In this document: one piece after another, positions 1 to 6,839 of the stretch
Layout: each line of letters begins with the position of its first letter
Position numbering within the stretch: position 1 is the stretch's first letter
From: Tepidimonas sp. UBA997
GTDB lineage: Bacteria > Pseudomonadota > Gammaproteobacteria > Burkholderiales > Burkholderiaceae_C
Direction of reading: 5' to 3'
DNA length: 19,439 nucleotides
Assembly (NCBI GenBank): GCA_002291945.1
Contig: DBAZ01000083.1
Span: 1 to 19,439, forward strand
Program-made: the position numbers and the translations under genes
The notes under the pieces: model-generated
Seen by the model: only the letters and a program-made list of their open reading frames with translations
Database searches by the model: none
Told to the model about the DNA's origin: nothing

Positions 1-2
1 CG

Positions 3-1028
3 GGTGATATCGGGGTCTTGATAGGGCCATCCGGCTGCGGCAAGACCACCTTGCTGCGGGCGGTGGCCGGTCTGGAGCGGGCCAGCCAAGGCTGCATCGA
101 GCTAGGCGGTGAGCCAGTCAGCAGCCGCCACTTTCACATGCCGCCCGAGGAACGCCGCATCGGCATGGTGTTTCAGGACTACGCGCTGTTTCCGCACCTG
201 AGCACCGAGCACAACGTGGGCTTCGGGCTGCGCAAGCTCAACGCCAGCCAGCGCCGCCAGCGCGTGCAGGAAGTGCTCGCGCTGGTGGGGCTGGACGGCC
301 TGCAGACGCGCTACCCGCACGAACTCTCGGGGGGGCAGCAACAGCGGGTGGCGCTGGCCCGTGCGCTGGCACCCAGCCCCCGGCTGCTGCTGCTCGACGA
401 ACCTTTTTCCAACCTGGACGTGGACTTGCGCGAACGGCTCGCGCACGAAGTCCGCGCCATCCTCAAGGCGGCGGGGGCCACGGCACTGTTCGTGACGCAC
501 GACCAGATGGAAGCCTTCGCCATTGGCGACCTGATCGGCGTCATGCACCAGGGCCGTTTGCACCAGTGGGAAGACGCCTATTGCCTCTACCACCGGCCAG
601 CGACCCGGTTCGTGGCCGAATTCATCGGCCACGGGGTGTTCACCCCGGCCCAGATTGCTCTGGCTGGCCAGGACGTGGTGGTGCAAACGCCGCTGGGCCC
701 TTTGCACGACGTGCAAGAGTGCCCGCTGCCCAGCGCCTACGAAGCCGGCCTGTGTGACGTGCTGCTGCGGGCCGACGACATCCTGCACGACGACGCAGCC
801 CCTGTCAAAGCCCAGATCGTGCGCAAAGCCTTCCGAGGGTCGGAATTCCTCTACACCCTGCGGCTGGCCAGCGGTGAAACCGTCATGACCCACGTACCCT
901 CGCACCACAACCACGCGGTGGGCGAATGGATAGGCATTCGGGTGGCGGTGGAGCATGTGGTCACGTTTGAGCGCGGCTCGGGTGCCAGTGCCCCCCCGGC
1001 CCCGGCCTTGCCTCGTGGGGTGACCTGA
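3..1028 (+). CDS. ABC transporter ATP-binding protein, FbpC/AfuC-like (5' truncated by window edge)
   Basis: ATPase subunit of an ABC importer, probably for ferric iron. The frame is open to the window edge (Gly-Asp-Ile-Gly-Val-Leu before the Walker A motif), so about 30 N-terminal residues lie outside; the TTG at 18 is not the real start. Motifs in order are Walker A GPSGCGKTT, Q-loop VFQDYALFPHL, signature LSGGQQQRVALARAL, Walker B LLLLDEPFSNLD and H-loop VTHDQMEAF. The D-loop and DYALFPHL style are typical of the CUT1/ferric-iron/polyamine/sulfate class. About 120 residues follow the nucleotide-binding domain and look like the TOBE-type regulatory region (AFRGSEFLYTLRL). The permease and binding-protein genes should lie upstream but are not visible. 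ABC ATPase identity is certain; iron(III) as substrate is inferred from overall resemblance, with spermidine/putrescine or sulfate as alternatives. Confidence 0.9.
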   Translation, partial: GDIGVLIGPSGCGKTTLLRAVAGLERASQGCIELGGEPVSSRHFHMPPEERRIGMVFQDYALFPHLSTEHNVGFGLRKLNASQRRQRVQEVLALVGLDGLQTRYPHELSGGQQQRVALARALAPSPRLLLLDEPFSNLDVDLRERLAHEVRAILKAAGATALFVTHDQMEAFAIGDLIGVMHQGRLHQWEDAYCLYHRPATRFVAEFIGHGVFTPAQIALAGQDVVVQTPLGPLHDVQECPLPSAYEAGLCDVLLRADDILHDDAAPVKAQIVRKAFRGSEFLYTLRLASGETVMTHVPSHHNHAVGEWIGIRVAVEHVVTFERGSGASAPPAPALPRGVT

Positions 1029-1173
1029 ACCGCTGCGGCACGCGGCGGCGGCACACGGCGGATCACGGCGGACCACGCACGGCGGATCACGGCGTAGGCC
1101 GTTACACTTGAACGGCAAGCGGCGCGGGTGGGCACTTCCGCGCCGCCTTCCCCCACATGCACACCCAGACACC
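1029..1173. other. Intergenic region with short tandem repeats and a dyad before maeB
   Basis: This 145-base gap contains imperfect tandem copies of the 10-mer CACGGCGGAT at 1054-1063, 1064-1073, 1078-1087 and 1088-1097 (the last diverging at its end). As a result a 17-base string is repeated exactly at 1054-1070 and 1078-1094. It is followed by the inverted repeat GCCGTT-N7-AACGGC at 1098-1116. There is no T-run after the dyad, so it is a poor intrinsic terminator. It could be an operator or a weak hairpin. No convincing -35/-10 pair is visible, but the maeB promoter should lie here. Confidence 0.5.
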
Positions 1174-3474
1174 ATGACTCCAGCCGAACAAGCCCTGCGC
1201 GACGCCGCCTGCGAATACCACCGCTCCCCCAGCCGGGGCAAGGTTGCCGTCCACCCCACCAAACCGCTGTCCAACCAGCGCGACCTGAGCCTGGCGTATT
1301 CACCCGGCGTGGCCTACCCCTGCCTGGAAATCCAGGCGGACCCCGGCAAGGCCTTCGACTACACCAGCCGCGGCAACCTGGTCGGCGTCATCACCAACGG
1401 CACCGCCGTGCTGGGCCTGGGCGACATCGGCCCGCTGGCCGGTAAACCGGTGATGGAGGGCAAGGGCTGCCTGTTCAAGAAGTTCGCGGGCATCGACGTG
1501 TTCGACATCGAACTGGCCGAGCGCGACCCGGACAAGCTGGTGGACATCATTGCCGCCATGGAACCCACCCTGGGCGGCATCAACCTGGAAGACATCAAGG
1601 CCCCGGAGTGCTTCTACATCGAGAAAAAGCTGCGCGAGCGCATGAACATCCCGGTGTTCCATGATGACCAGCACGGCACGGCCATCATTTCCAGCGCTGC
1701 CCTGCTCAACGGCCTGGAACTGGTGCAAAAAGACATGGCCAGCGTGAAGATCGCGGTGTCGGGTGCCGGTGCTGCGGCCATTGCCTGCCTCGACGTGATG
1801 GTCGGGCTGGGCGTGCAGGTGGCCAACATCCTGGTCTGCGACTCCAAGGGCGTGATCCAGACCGAACGCGAGGACGCCCGAAACGGCAGCCTCGACGCCT
1901 CCAAGCAGCGCTACTGCCGCGCCACAGCAGCCCGCACGCTGGCCGATGCCGTGAACGGCGCGGACGTGTTCCTGGGCTGCTCGGCTCCCGGCGTGCTGAC
2001 GGTCGAGATGGTCAAGACCATGGCCCGGCAGCCCATCATCCTGGCGCTGGCCAACCCGGAACCCGAAATCCGGCCCGAACTGGCCAAGCTGGCCCGGCCC
2101 GACTGCATCATCGCCACCGGCCGTTCGGACTACCCGAATCAGGTCAACAACGTCCTGTGCTTCCCCTACATCTTCCGGGGGGCACTGGACTGCGGTGCCA
2201 CCAAAATCACCGACGCCATGAAGCTGGCCTGCGTGCGCCAGATCGCCGATCTGGCCAAGGCCGACATCAGCGAAGAAGTGGCCAGCGCCTACGTGGGCCA
2301 GGAGCTGGCTTTCGGCCCGGACTACCTCATCCCCAAGCCCTTCGATTCGCGCCTGATCCTGAAAATCGCGCCCGCCGTGGCCCAGGCCGCTGCCGACTCG
2401 GGTGCTGCCACCCGCCCCATCACCGACATGGAGGCCTACAAAGAATCGCTGGGCCGTTTCGTCTATCAGACCGGCCTCCTGATGCGGCCGATTTTCAGTG
2501 CCGCCAAAGCCGTGCCCGCCAGCAAGAAGCGCGTGGCCTATGCCGACGGCGAAGACGAACGCGCCCTGCGTGCCGCCCAAATGGCCATCGACGACCAGCT
2601 CGCCGTCCCGATCCTGATCGGGCGCCCGGCCGTGATTGCCGCGCGCATCGACAAAGCCGGCCTGCGCATGCGGCTGGGGGTGGATGTGTCGAACGTCAAC
2701 CCAGAAGACGACCCGCGCTTTCGCCAGTACTGGGAGCATTACCACCAACTCATGAAGCGCCACGGTGCCACCCCCGAAGTGGCCAAGGCGGCGGTGCGGC
2801 GCTCCAACACCATCATCGGCTCGCTGATGGTCAGTCTGGGCGATGCCGACGCCCTGATCTGCGGCCTCGCGGGCACCTACACCACCCACCTGGAACGGAT
2901 CGACAGCATTCTGGGCAAGAAGCCGGGGGTCATGAACTACGCCGCCGTCAATGCCCTGATGTCGCCGCTGGGCCCGCTGTTCATTGCCGACACCTACGTC
3001 AACGAAGACCCGTGCGCCGAGCAACTGGCCGAGATTGCCTGGATGGCCGCGCAGGAAGTGCAGCGTTTTGGCATTCAGCCCAAAGTGGCTTTTCTGTCGC
3101 ACAGCAGCTATGGGTCGTCGAAACGGGCCTCAGCCAAAAAAATGCGCCAGGCACGCGACCTGTTCGTGGCTCGGCACCCGGATGTCGAATGCGACGGCGA
3201 ACTGCATGGCGACGCCGCCCTGCAGCCCGAGATCCGCGAACGCTACCTGGGCGACTCCACCCTCGCGGGCGCGGCCAATCTGCTGATCTGCCCCAACCTG
3301 GACGCCGCCAACATCCTCTACAACGTGCTCAAAACCACCACCAGCGGCGGCGTCACCGTCGGCCCGATGCTGATGGGCGTCAACGCACCGGCTTACATCC
3401 TCACCCCGGCGGCGACCGTGCGGCGGGTGCTGAACATGACGGCGCTGGCTGCAACGGGTGCAGGCAAGTCCTGA
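1174..3474 (+). CDS. maeB: NADP-dependent malic enzyme, two-domain MaeB type
   Basis: Oxidative decarboxylation of L-malate to pyruvate and CO2 with NADP+ reduction, in the cytoplasm at the anaplerotic node. The 766-residue protein matches the usual MaeB length of about 760. Residues 1 to about 420 are the malic enzyme part: SPGVAYPCLEI near 43-53, the catalytic region GGINLEDIKAPECF at 134-147, VFHDDQHGTAI at 161-171, and a Rossmann motif VSGAGAAAIA at 195-204. Residues about 430-766 are a phosphotransacetylase-like (PTA_PTB) domain, which in MaeB-type enzymes is regulatory (acetyl-CoA) rather than catalytic. I chose the ATG at 1174 because MTPAEQALRDAACEYHR fits the family N-terminus; an in-frame ATG at 1108 would add 22 arginine- and proline-rich residues unlike the family. 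No strong Shine-Dalgarno is visible. It appears monocistronic, with a hairpin downstream and then an IS element. Confidence 0.96.
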   Translation: MTPAEQALRDAACEYHRSPSRGKVAVHPTKPLSNQRDLSLAYSPGVAYPCLEIQADPGKAFDYTSRGNLVGVITNGTAVLGLGDIGPLAGKPVMEGKGCLFKKFAGIDVFDIELAERDPDKLVDIIAAMEPTLGGINLEDIKAPECFYIEKKLRERMNIPVFHDDQHGTAIISSAALLNGLELVQKDMASVKIAVSGAGAAAIACLDVMVGLGVQVANILVCDSKGVIQTEREDARNGSLDASKQRYCRATAARTLADAVNGADVFLGCSAPGVLTVEMVKTMARQPIILALANPEPEIRPELAKLARPDCIIATGRSDYPNQVNNVLCFPYIFRGALDCGATKITDAMKLACVRQIADLAKADISEEVASAYVGQELAFGPDYLIPKPFDSRLILKIAPAVAQAAADSGAATRPITDMEAYKESLGRFVYQTGLLMRPIFSAAKAVPASKKRVAYADGEDERALRAAQMAIDDQLAVPILIGRPAVIAARIDKAGLRMRLGVDVSNVNPEDDPRFRQYWEHYHQLMKRHGATPEVAKAAVRRSNTIIGSLMVSLGDADALICGLAGTYTTHLERIDSILGKKPGVMNYAAVNALMSPLGPLFIADTYVNEDPCAEQLAEIAWMAAQEVQRFGIQPKVAFLSHSSYGSSKRASAKKMRQARDLFVARHPDVECDGELHGDAALQPEIRERYLGDSTLAGAANLLICPNLDAANILYNVLKTTTSGGVTVGPMLMGVNAPAYILTPAATVRRVLNMTALAATGAGKS

Positions 3475-3487
3475 GTTGAACCGTGTA

Positions 3488-3520
3488 AAACCGTGCGCAC
3501 CCGGCGTTTTCGCACGGTTT
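3488..3520 (+). terminator. Hairpin downstream of maeB
   Basis: Perfect 10-bp inverted repeat, AAACCGTGCG (3488-3497) and CGCACGGTTT (3511-3520), with a 13-base loop, starting 13 bases after the maeB stop. The A-rich 5' arm and T-ending 3' arm are terminator-like. No further T-run follows on the plus strand, while four Ts follow on the minus strand, so it may work in both directions or be only moderately efficient. Confidence 0.6.
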
Positions 3521-3522
3521 AA

Positions 3523-3537
3523 GTGCATCGAATGCAC
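3523..3537. repeat. 15-bp dyad GTGCAT-CGA-ATGCAC next to the IS element
   Basis: Perfect 6-bp arms around a 3-base centre, just after the maeB hairpin and 15 bases before the inferred left IS end. It could be a second small hairpin (ACTTTT follows) belonging to maeB termination, or a protein-binding dyad. If the IS is removed in thought, it would lie roughly 105 bp upstream of the sigma-54 -24 element at 4818. It does not match the NtrC consensus, so function is open. Confidence 0.4.
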
Positions 3538-3604
3538 ACTTTTGGAGCCTAAGAAAGATCTGCACAACCACCGCTGACGTGACCGTTGTCGGTTGATACT
3601 TCAG

Positions 3605-3617
3605 ATGATGACATCAT
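3605..3617. repeat. 13-bp palindrome ATGATG-A-CATCAT inside the IS
   Basis: Perfect 6-bp arms around one base, in the non-coding stretch between the left terminal repeat and the transposase stop. It may be part of an IS-end protein-binding site or simply chance; no function is assigned. Confidence 0.3.
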
Positions 3618-3688
3618 GGGGCATTTCTGGGGCGGTCTCAGGTCGATTTGCACCCCGTCCGCGGCCCTCTGGCCGTTGCTGGGCGCAC

Positions 3689-4681
3689 TCATTCCTGCGC
3701 CCCCATGTTCAAAAGTCGTTTGCGCACCATCCACAGGTTGGACAGCGCAAACAGCGTCACCAAGTTGGCCGTGTTCTTGGCCAGCCCACGGTACTTGACC
3801 TTGACGTAGCCAAACTGCCGCTTGATGACCCGAAACGGGTGTTCCACCTTGGCCCGGATGCTGGCCTTGGTCTGCTCCAGTTTCTCAAGGACGGTGCCCA
3901 TCGGCGTGTCCTTGTCCAGAGCTTTGCGCTTGCCAGGCATCATGGCGATGTGCCAGTTCACGCCGGGGTGCTGGGCCTGGATTTCTTCGCGTTTCTCAAC
4001 ACCCCGGTAGCCCGAGTCGGCAAAGACATCGGTTTCTTGCCCGTGCAGCAAGGCATGGGCCTGTGTGACGTCGTGGGCATTGGCTGCGGTGGTCGCCACG
4101 CTATGCACCAGGCCCGAGTCGGCGTCCGAGCCGATGTGCGCTTTCATGCCGTGGTACCACTGGTTTCCCTTCTTGGTCTGGTGCATCTCTGGGTCACGTG
4201 TGCCGGTGCTGTTCTTGGTGGATGTCGGTGCAGCAATCAGCGCGGCATCGACCACCGCGCCTTGCTTGAGTAGCAAACCCTTGGCGGTCAAGGTGGCATT
4301 GACGGCGGCCAGAATTTGAACCCTCAGGTGATTCGCCTCCAGCAGGTGCCTAAACCGAAGGATGGTGCTCTCATCGGGCAGGTGGTCTTCGCCTATGTCC
4401 AGGCCGACAAACTCGCGGAACAGAGCGGTGTCGTACAACGCCTCTTCCATGGCCGGGTCAGACAGGTTGAACCATTGCTGCAAAAAGTGAATGCGCAGCA
4501 TGGTTTCCACGACAAACGGGGGGCGACCGCCTTTGGCGCTGCGCGTCGGTACGTGCAGGGTAATCAGCGCCACCAGCTCGTACCACGGTACCACCAAGCT
4601 CATCTCGTCCAAGAACTCGCGCTTGCGCGTTCGCTTGGTCTTGCGCTCGAATCCCGTGGTGTTCAGGCTCATTTGCTTCAT
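3689..4681 (-). CDS. IS5-family DDE transposase
   Basis: Cut-and-paste type transposase of 330 residues, a normal full length for the IS5 subgroup. The N-terminal region (about residues 45-115, GGRPPFVVETMLRIHFLQQWF and DESTILRFRHLLE) is the DUF772-type part typical of IS5. The catalytic core has D145 in VVDAALI, D222 in FADSGYRG and E280 in VEHPFRVIKRQFGY, the expected DDE spacing with the Y-R-K-style surroundings of IS5 elements. No frameshift or internal stop is seen, so the element may still be active. The ATG at 4681 lies 53 bases inside the right inverted repeat. Transcription runs towards maeB, away from the 4.9-8.9 kb operon. Confidence 0.95.
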   Translation of the reverse strand: MKQMSLNTTGFERKTKRTRKREFLDEMSLVVPWYELVALITLHVPTRSAKGGRPPFVVETMLRIHFLQQWFNLSDPAMEEALYDTALFREFVGLDIGEDHLPDESTILRFRHLLEANHLRVQILAAVNATLTAKGLLLKQGAVVDAALIAAPTSTKNSTGTRDPEMHQTKKGNQWYHGMKAHIGSDADSGLVHSVATTAANAHDVTQAHALLHGQETDVFADSGYRGVEKREEIQAQHPGVNWHIAMMPGKRKALDKDTPMGTVLEKLEQTKASIRAKVEHPFRVIKRQFGYVKVKYRGLAKNTANLVTLFALSNLWMVRKRLLNMGAQE

Positions 4682-4776
4682 GCCGATACCATCTCACATC
4701 TGCAGGTCAACCCCGCAGGTTTTGCAGACCTCCCTTAAACGGTTATTCTTGGCTAACTGAACAGGGTACAGCGAGT

Positions 4777-4788
4777 TTGTGCATACAA
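4777..4788. promoter_or_regulatory. Possible operator TTGTGCATACAA
   Basis: Short dyad with TTGT and ACAA arms around GCAT, 30 bases upstream of the sigma-54 -24 element. GntR-family regulators of FadR/VanR type often bind TTGTATACAA-like dyads, so this could be a repressor or activator site for the following operon. With only four-base arms it may be chance. Confidence 0.3.
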
Positions 4789-4817
4789 AATTGTGTTCAA
4801 AAAGATAGCCGGTGAAC

Positions 4818-4832
4818 TGGCACCTATCTTGC
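4818..4832 (+). promoter_or_regulatory. Sigma-54 (RpoN) promoter of the transporter-deaminase-ureD operon
   Basis: TGGCAC-CTATC-TTGC matches the -24/-12 consensus TGGCAC-N5-TTGC, with the invariant GG (4819-4820) and GC (4831-4832) exactly 12 bases apart. It is followed by T, as in TTGCW. The predicted transcription start is near 4844, giving a leader of about 48 bases to the ATG at 4892. Sigma-54 promoters need an enhancer-binding activator; with transport, deaminase and urease genes downstream, NtrC under nitrogen limitation is the obvious candidate. No NtrC-like GCACC-N5-GGTGC site is visible between here and the IS end at 4734. A small hairpin (GATAG/CTATC arms, 4804-4828) overlaps the promoter. 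Confidence 0.8.
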
Positions 4833-4891
4833 TGCATTCTGCCTCAGCCACTCAGGCCGATCAGTTTTGATTCAATGACCAGAAGCCCTTC

Positions 4892-5926
4892 ATGAACAAG
4901 CGTCGTTTTCTGCAAGCCTCAGCCGCACTGGCGGCTGCCCTCAGTTTTGGCACGGCCGTTCAGGCCCAGACGCCCATCCGGCTCCAGCTAGACTGGCGGT
5001 TTGAAGGGCCTTCGGCGCTGTTCCTGCACACCGCCGCTCAAGGTTATTTCCGTGAGGCGGGTCTGAACGTCACCATCGACTCGGGTAACGGGTCCGGTGC
5101 CACGGTCACGCGAGTGGCATCAGGCACCTATGACATGGGCTTTGCTGATATGGCCGCGCTGATGGAATTCCACGCCAACAATCCGGACGCGCCCAACAAG
5201 CCGGTGGCGGTGATGATGGTTTACAACAACACGCCGGCCGCGGTACTGGCGCTGAAGCGCAGCGGCATTCGCACACCCGCAGACTTGAGCGGCAAGCGTC
5301 TGGGAGCGCCTGTTTTTGACGCCGATCGCAAAGCATTCCCGATCTTCGAGCGGGCCAACAATGTCTCTGGCGTGACCTGGACGTCCATGGACCCACCGCT
5401 TCGTGAGACCCTGCTCGTCCGTGGCGATATCGACGCCATCACCGGCTTCTCGTTCACTTCATTGCTTAACCTGGAGGCACGTGGCGTCAAGACGGAAGAC
5501 ATCGTCATCATGCCGTACGCCGATTTCGGGGTAAAGCTCTATGGCAACGCCATCATCGTCAGCCCGCGGCTGATTCAGGAAAATCCGGCCGCCATCACCG
5601 CGTTCCTGACAGCCTTTGCCCGTGGCGCCAAGGAAGTCATGGCCAACCCCACGGCAGGAATCGAATCTGTTCGTGCGCGTGACGGCATCATCAACGTACC
5701 GCTGGAAACCCGCCGACTGCAAATGGCCATCGACGCGGTGGTCGCCAGCCCGGATGCCCGCCGTGAAGGCTTCGGCCGGGTTGACATGGCTCGCCTCAAC
5801 CTGATGGCCAGCCAGGTATCGGACGCCTTTGGAACCCAGACTCGCGTGAATGCGGCCAACGTGTGGAACGGATCCATGCTGCCTCCAGCGGCCCAACTCG
5901 ATATCCTGCCCCTGGCTCGCCGCTGA
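4892..5926 (+). CDS. ABC transporter substrate-binding protein, NitT/TauT (NMT1/SsuA-like) family
   Basis: Periplasmic solute receptor of an ABC importer, 344 residues. Residues 1-25 form a signal peptide: MNKRRFLQ with a twin arginine, an alanine-rich core, and probable cleavage after VQA-25. The mature start TPIRLQLDWRFEGPSALFLHTAAQGYFREAGL is typical of the NMT1/SsuA/ThiY family (DW near the start, GYF-EAGL at the first helix). ADMAALMEF and DLSGKRLGAPVFDADRKAFP fit the same fold. The family takes up nitrate, taurine/sulfonates, pyrimidine precursors, riboflavin and other small N-containing compounds, so family alone does not fix the substrate. Its operon partners (deaminase, ureD) argue for an N-rich heterocycle or ureido compound. 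A weak AGAAG precedes the ATG. An intrinsic terminator follows the gene, which should leave the receptor in excess over the membrane components. Confidence 0.92.
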   Translation: MNKRRFLQASAALAAALSFGTAVQAQTPIRLQLDWRFEGPSALFLHTAAQGYFREAGLNVTIDSGNGSGATVTRVASGTYDMGFADMAALMEFHANNPDAPNKPVAVMMVYNNTPAAVLALKRSGIRTPADLSGKRLGAPVFDADRKAFPIFERANNVSGVTWTSMDPPLRETLLVRGDIDAITGFSFTSLLNLEARGVKTEDIVIMPYADFGVKLYGNAIIVSPRLIQENPAAITAFLTAFARGAKEVMANPTAGIESVRARDGIINVPLETRRLQMAIDAVVASPDARREGFGRVDMARLNLMASQVSDAFGTQTRVNAANVWNGSMLPPAAQLDILPLARR

Positions 5927-5945
5927 GCCTCAGCGTCTCATGACC

Positions 5946-5978
5946 GGGCCAGCTTCCCTGGGGTGGCTGGCCCTTTTT
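5946..5978 (+). terminator. Intra-operon intrinsic terminator
   Basis: Perfect 8-bp G+C stem GGGCCAGC (5946-5953) and GCTGGCCC (5966-5973) with a 12-base loop, followed at once by five Ts (5974-5978). This is a textbook rho-independent terminator, 20 bases after the binding-protein stop and 12 bases before the ATPase start. Partial read-through would give differential expression of receptor over ATPase and permease. Confidence 0.85.
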
Positions 5979-5989
5979 CAGGAATTCGC

Positions 5990-6826
5990 ATGAACGACAC
6001 GGCAACTCCTTACGAACGCCCCTTTGTGGAATTTGACCAGGTCTGGCTGGCCTACAACGAAGAATTGCGTGCCAAGAACATTTTCGCGGTCGAAGACATC
6101 AACCTCAAAGTGAACCGGGGGGAGTTCATCGCCATCGTCGGGCCTTCGGGTTGTGGCAAGTCCACCTTCACGAAGCTGACCACGGGTCTGCGCATGCCGA
6201 GCCTGGGCAACATCATCATCGATGGCCAGCAAGTCACGGGCCCACTCAAGATCTCCGGCATGGCTTTCCAGGCGCCGTCGCTGCTGCCTTGGCGCACCAC
6301 GCTCGACAACGTGCTGCTGCCTCTGGAAATCGTGGAGCCCTACCGCAGCCAGTTCAAGGACCGCCGCAAGGAATTCGAGGAACGGGCCAGCAAGCTGCTG
6401 ACCAGCGTCGGACTGGGCGGTATGGAAAAGAAATACCCGTGGGAGCTGTCCGGTGGCATGCAGCAACGTGCCAGCATCTGCCGGGCGCTGATTCACGAAC
6501 CCAAGATGCTGTTGCTGGACGAGCCGTTCGGGGCGCTGGATGCCTTCACCCGCGAAGAACTCTGGTGCACCTTGCGCGACCTTTGGGAAGCCCAGCGTTT
6601 CAACGTGATTCTGGTCACGCACGACCTGCGCGAAAGTGTGTTTCTGGCCGACACGGTGTATTGCATGAGCAAGAGCCCAGGCCGTTTCGTGGTGCGACGC
6701 GAAATCCCCATTCCGCGCACCCGCGACCTGGAAGTGACCTACACCAACGAGTTCACCGACATCGTGCGCGAATTGCGCGGCCACATCGGTGCCATGCGCA
6801 AGAGCAGCGCCCCTGCCAACCCTTGA
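5990..6826 (+). CDS. ABC transporter ATP-binding protein, NitT/TauT (SsuB/TauB-like) family
   Basis: Cytoplasmic ATPase driving import with the preceding receptor and following permease; 278 residues. Walker A GPSGCGKST at 51-59, Q-loop Q94 (MAFQAPSLLPWRTTLDNVLLP), signature LSGGMQQRASICRAL from 153, Walker B LLLDEPFGALD from 174, and H211 in VTHDLRESVFLAD. The LLPWRTTLDNV and THDLRESVFL strings are characteristic of the SsuB/TauB/NrtD group. It differs from SsuB by an insertion near 115-135 (PYRSQFKDRRKEFEERA) and a C-terminal extension after about 235. The ATG at 5990 is preferred over the GTG at 5963: it has AGGA at 5980-5983 and starts after the terminator hairpin, while the GTG would lie inside it. 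Confidence 0.94.
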   Translation: MNDTATPYERPFVEFDQVWLAYNEELRAKNIFAVEDINLKVNRGEFIAIVGPSGCGKSTFTKLTTGLRMPSLGNIIIDGQQVTGPLKISGMAFQAPSLLPWRTTLDNVLLPLEIVEPYRSQFKDRRKEFEERASKLLTSVGLGGMEKKYPWELSGGMQQRASICRALIHEPKMLLLDEPFGALDAFTREELWCTLRDLWEAQRFNVILVTHDLRESVFLADTVYCMSKSPGRFVVRREIPIPRTRDLEVTYTNEFTDIVRELRGHIGAMRKSSAPANP

Positions 6827-6839
6827 TCGGAGATCGACC

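Larger units (their letters stand above)
3553..4734 (-). mobile_element. IS5-family insertion sequence, about 1182 bp
   Basis: The element carries a complete DDE transposase gene on the minus strand, flanked by imperfect terminal inverted repeats. The left end reads GAAAGATCTGCACAACC (3553-3569); the right end, read inward on the minus strand, is GGGAGGTCTGCAAAACC (4734-4718). These agree at 13 of 17 positions. The flanks are CTAA (3549-3552) and TTAA (4735-4738), compatible with a short TAA or YTAA target duplication that differs at one base. IS5-group elements are typically near 1.2 kb and make short target duplications, so size and layout fit. Exact ends may shift by a base or a few. The element separates maeB from the downstream transporter operon. 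The 119 bases between the left repeat and the transposase stop hold no gene. Confidence 0.85.

Noticed and set aside
1300..3102. 600-codon open frame opposite maeB, and a 440-codon frame (2157-3479) overlapping it
   Set aside because: Shadow frames caused by third-position G+C bias in maeB; their translations are rich in R, G, P and H, with no domain, and maeB itself is complete and well conserved.
4735..4891. Guanidine-I (ykkC) or other riboswitch before the NitT/TauT operon
   Set aside because: NitT/TauT transporters are sometimes under guanidine riboswitches, but I found none of the conserved ykkC strings, and the leader after the sigma-54 start is only about 48 bases.
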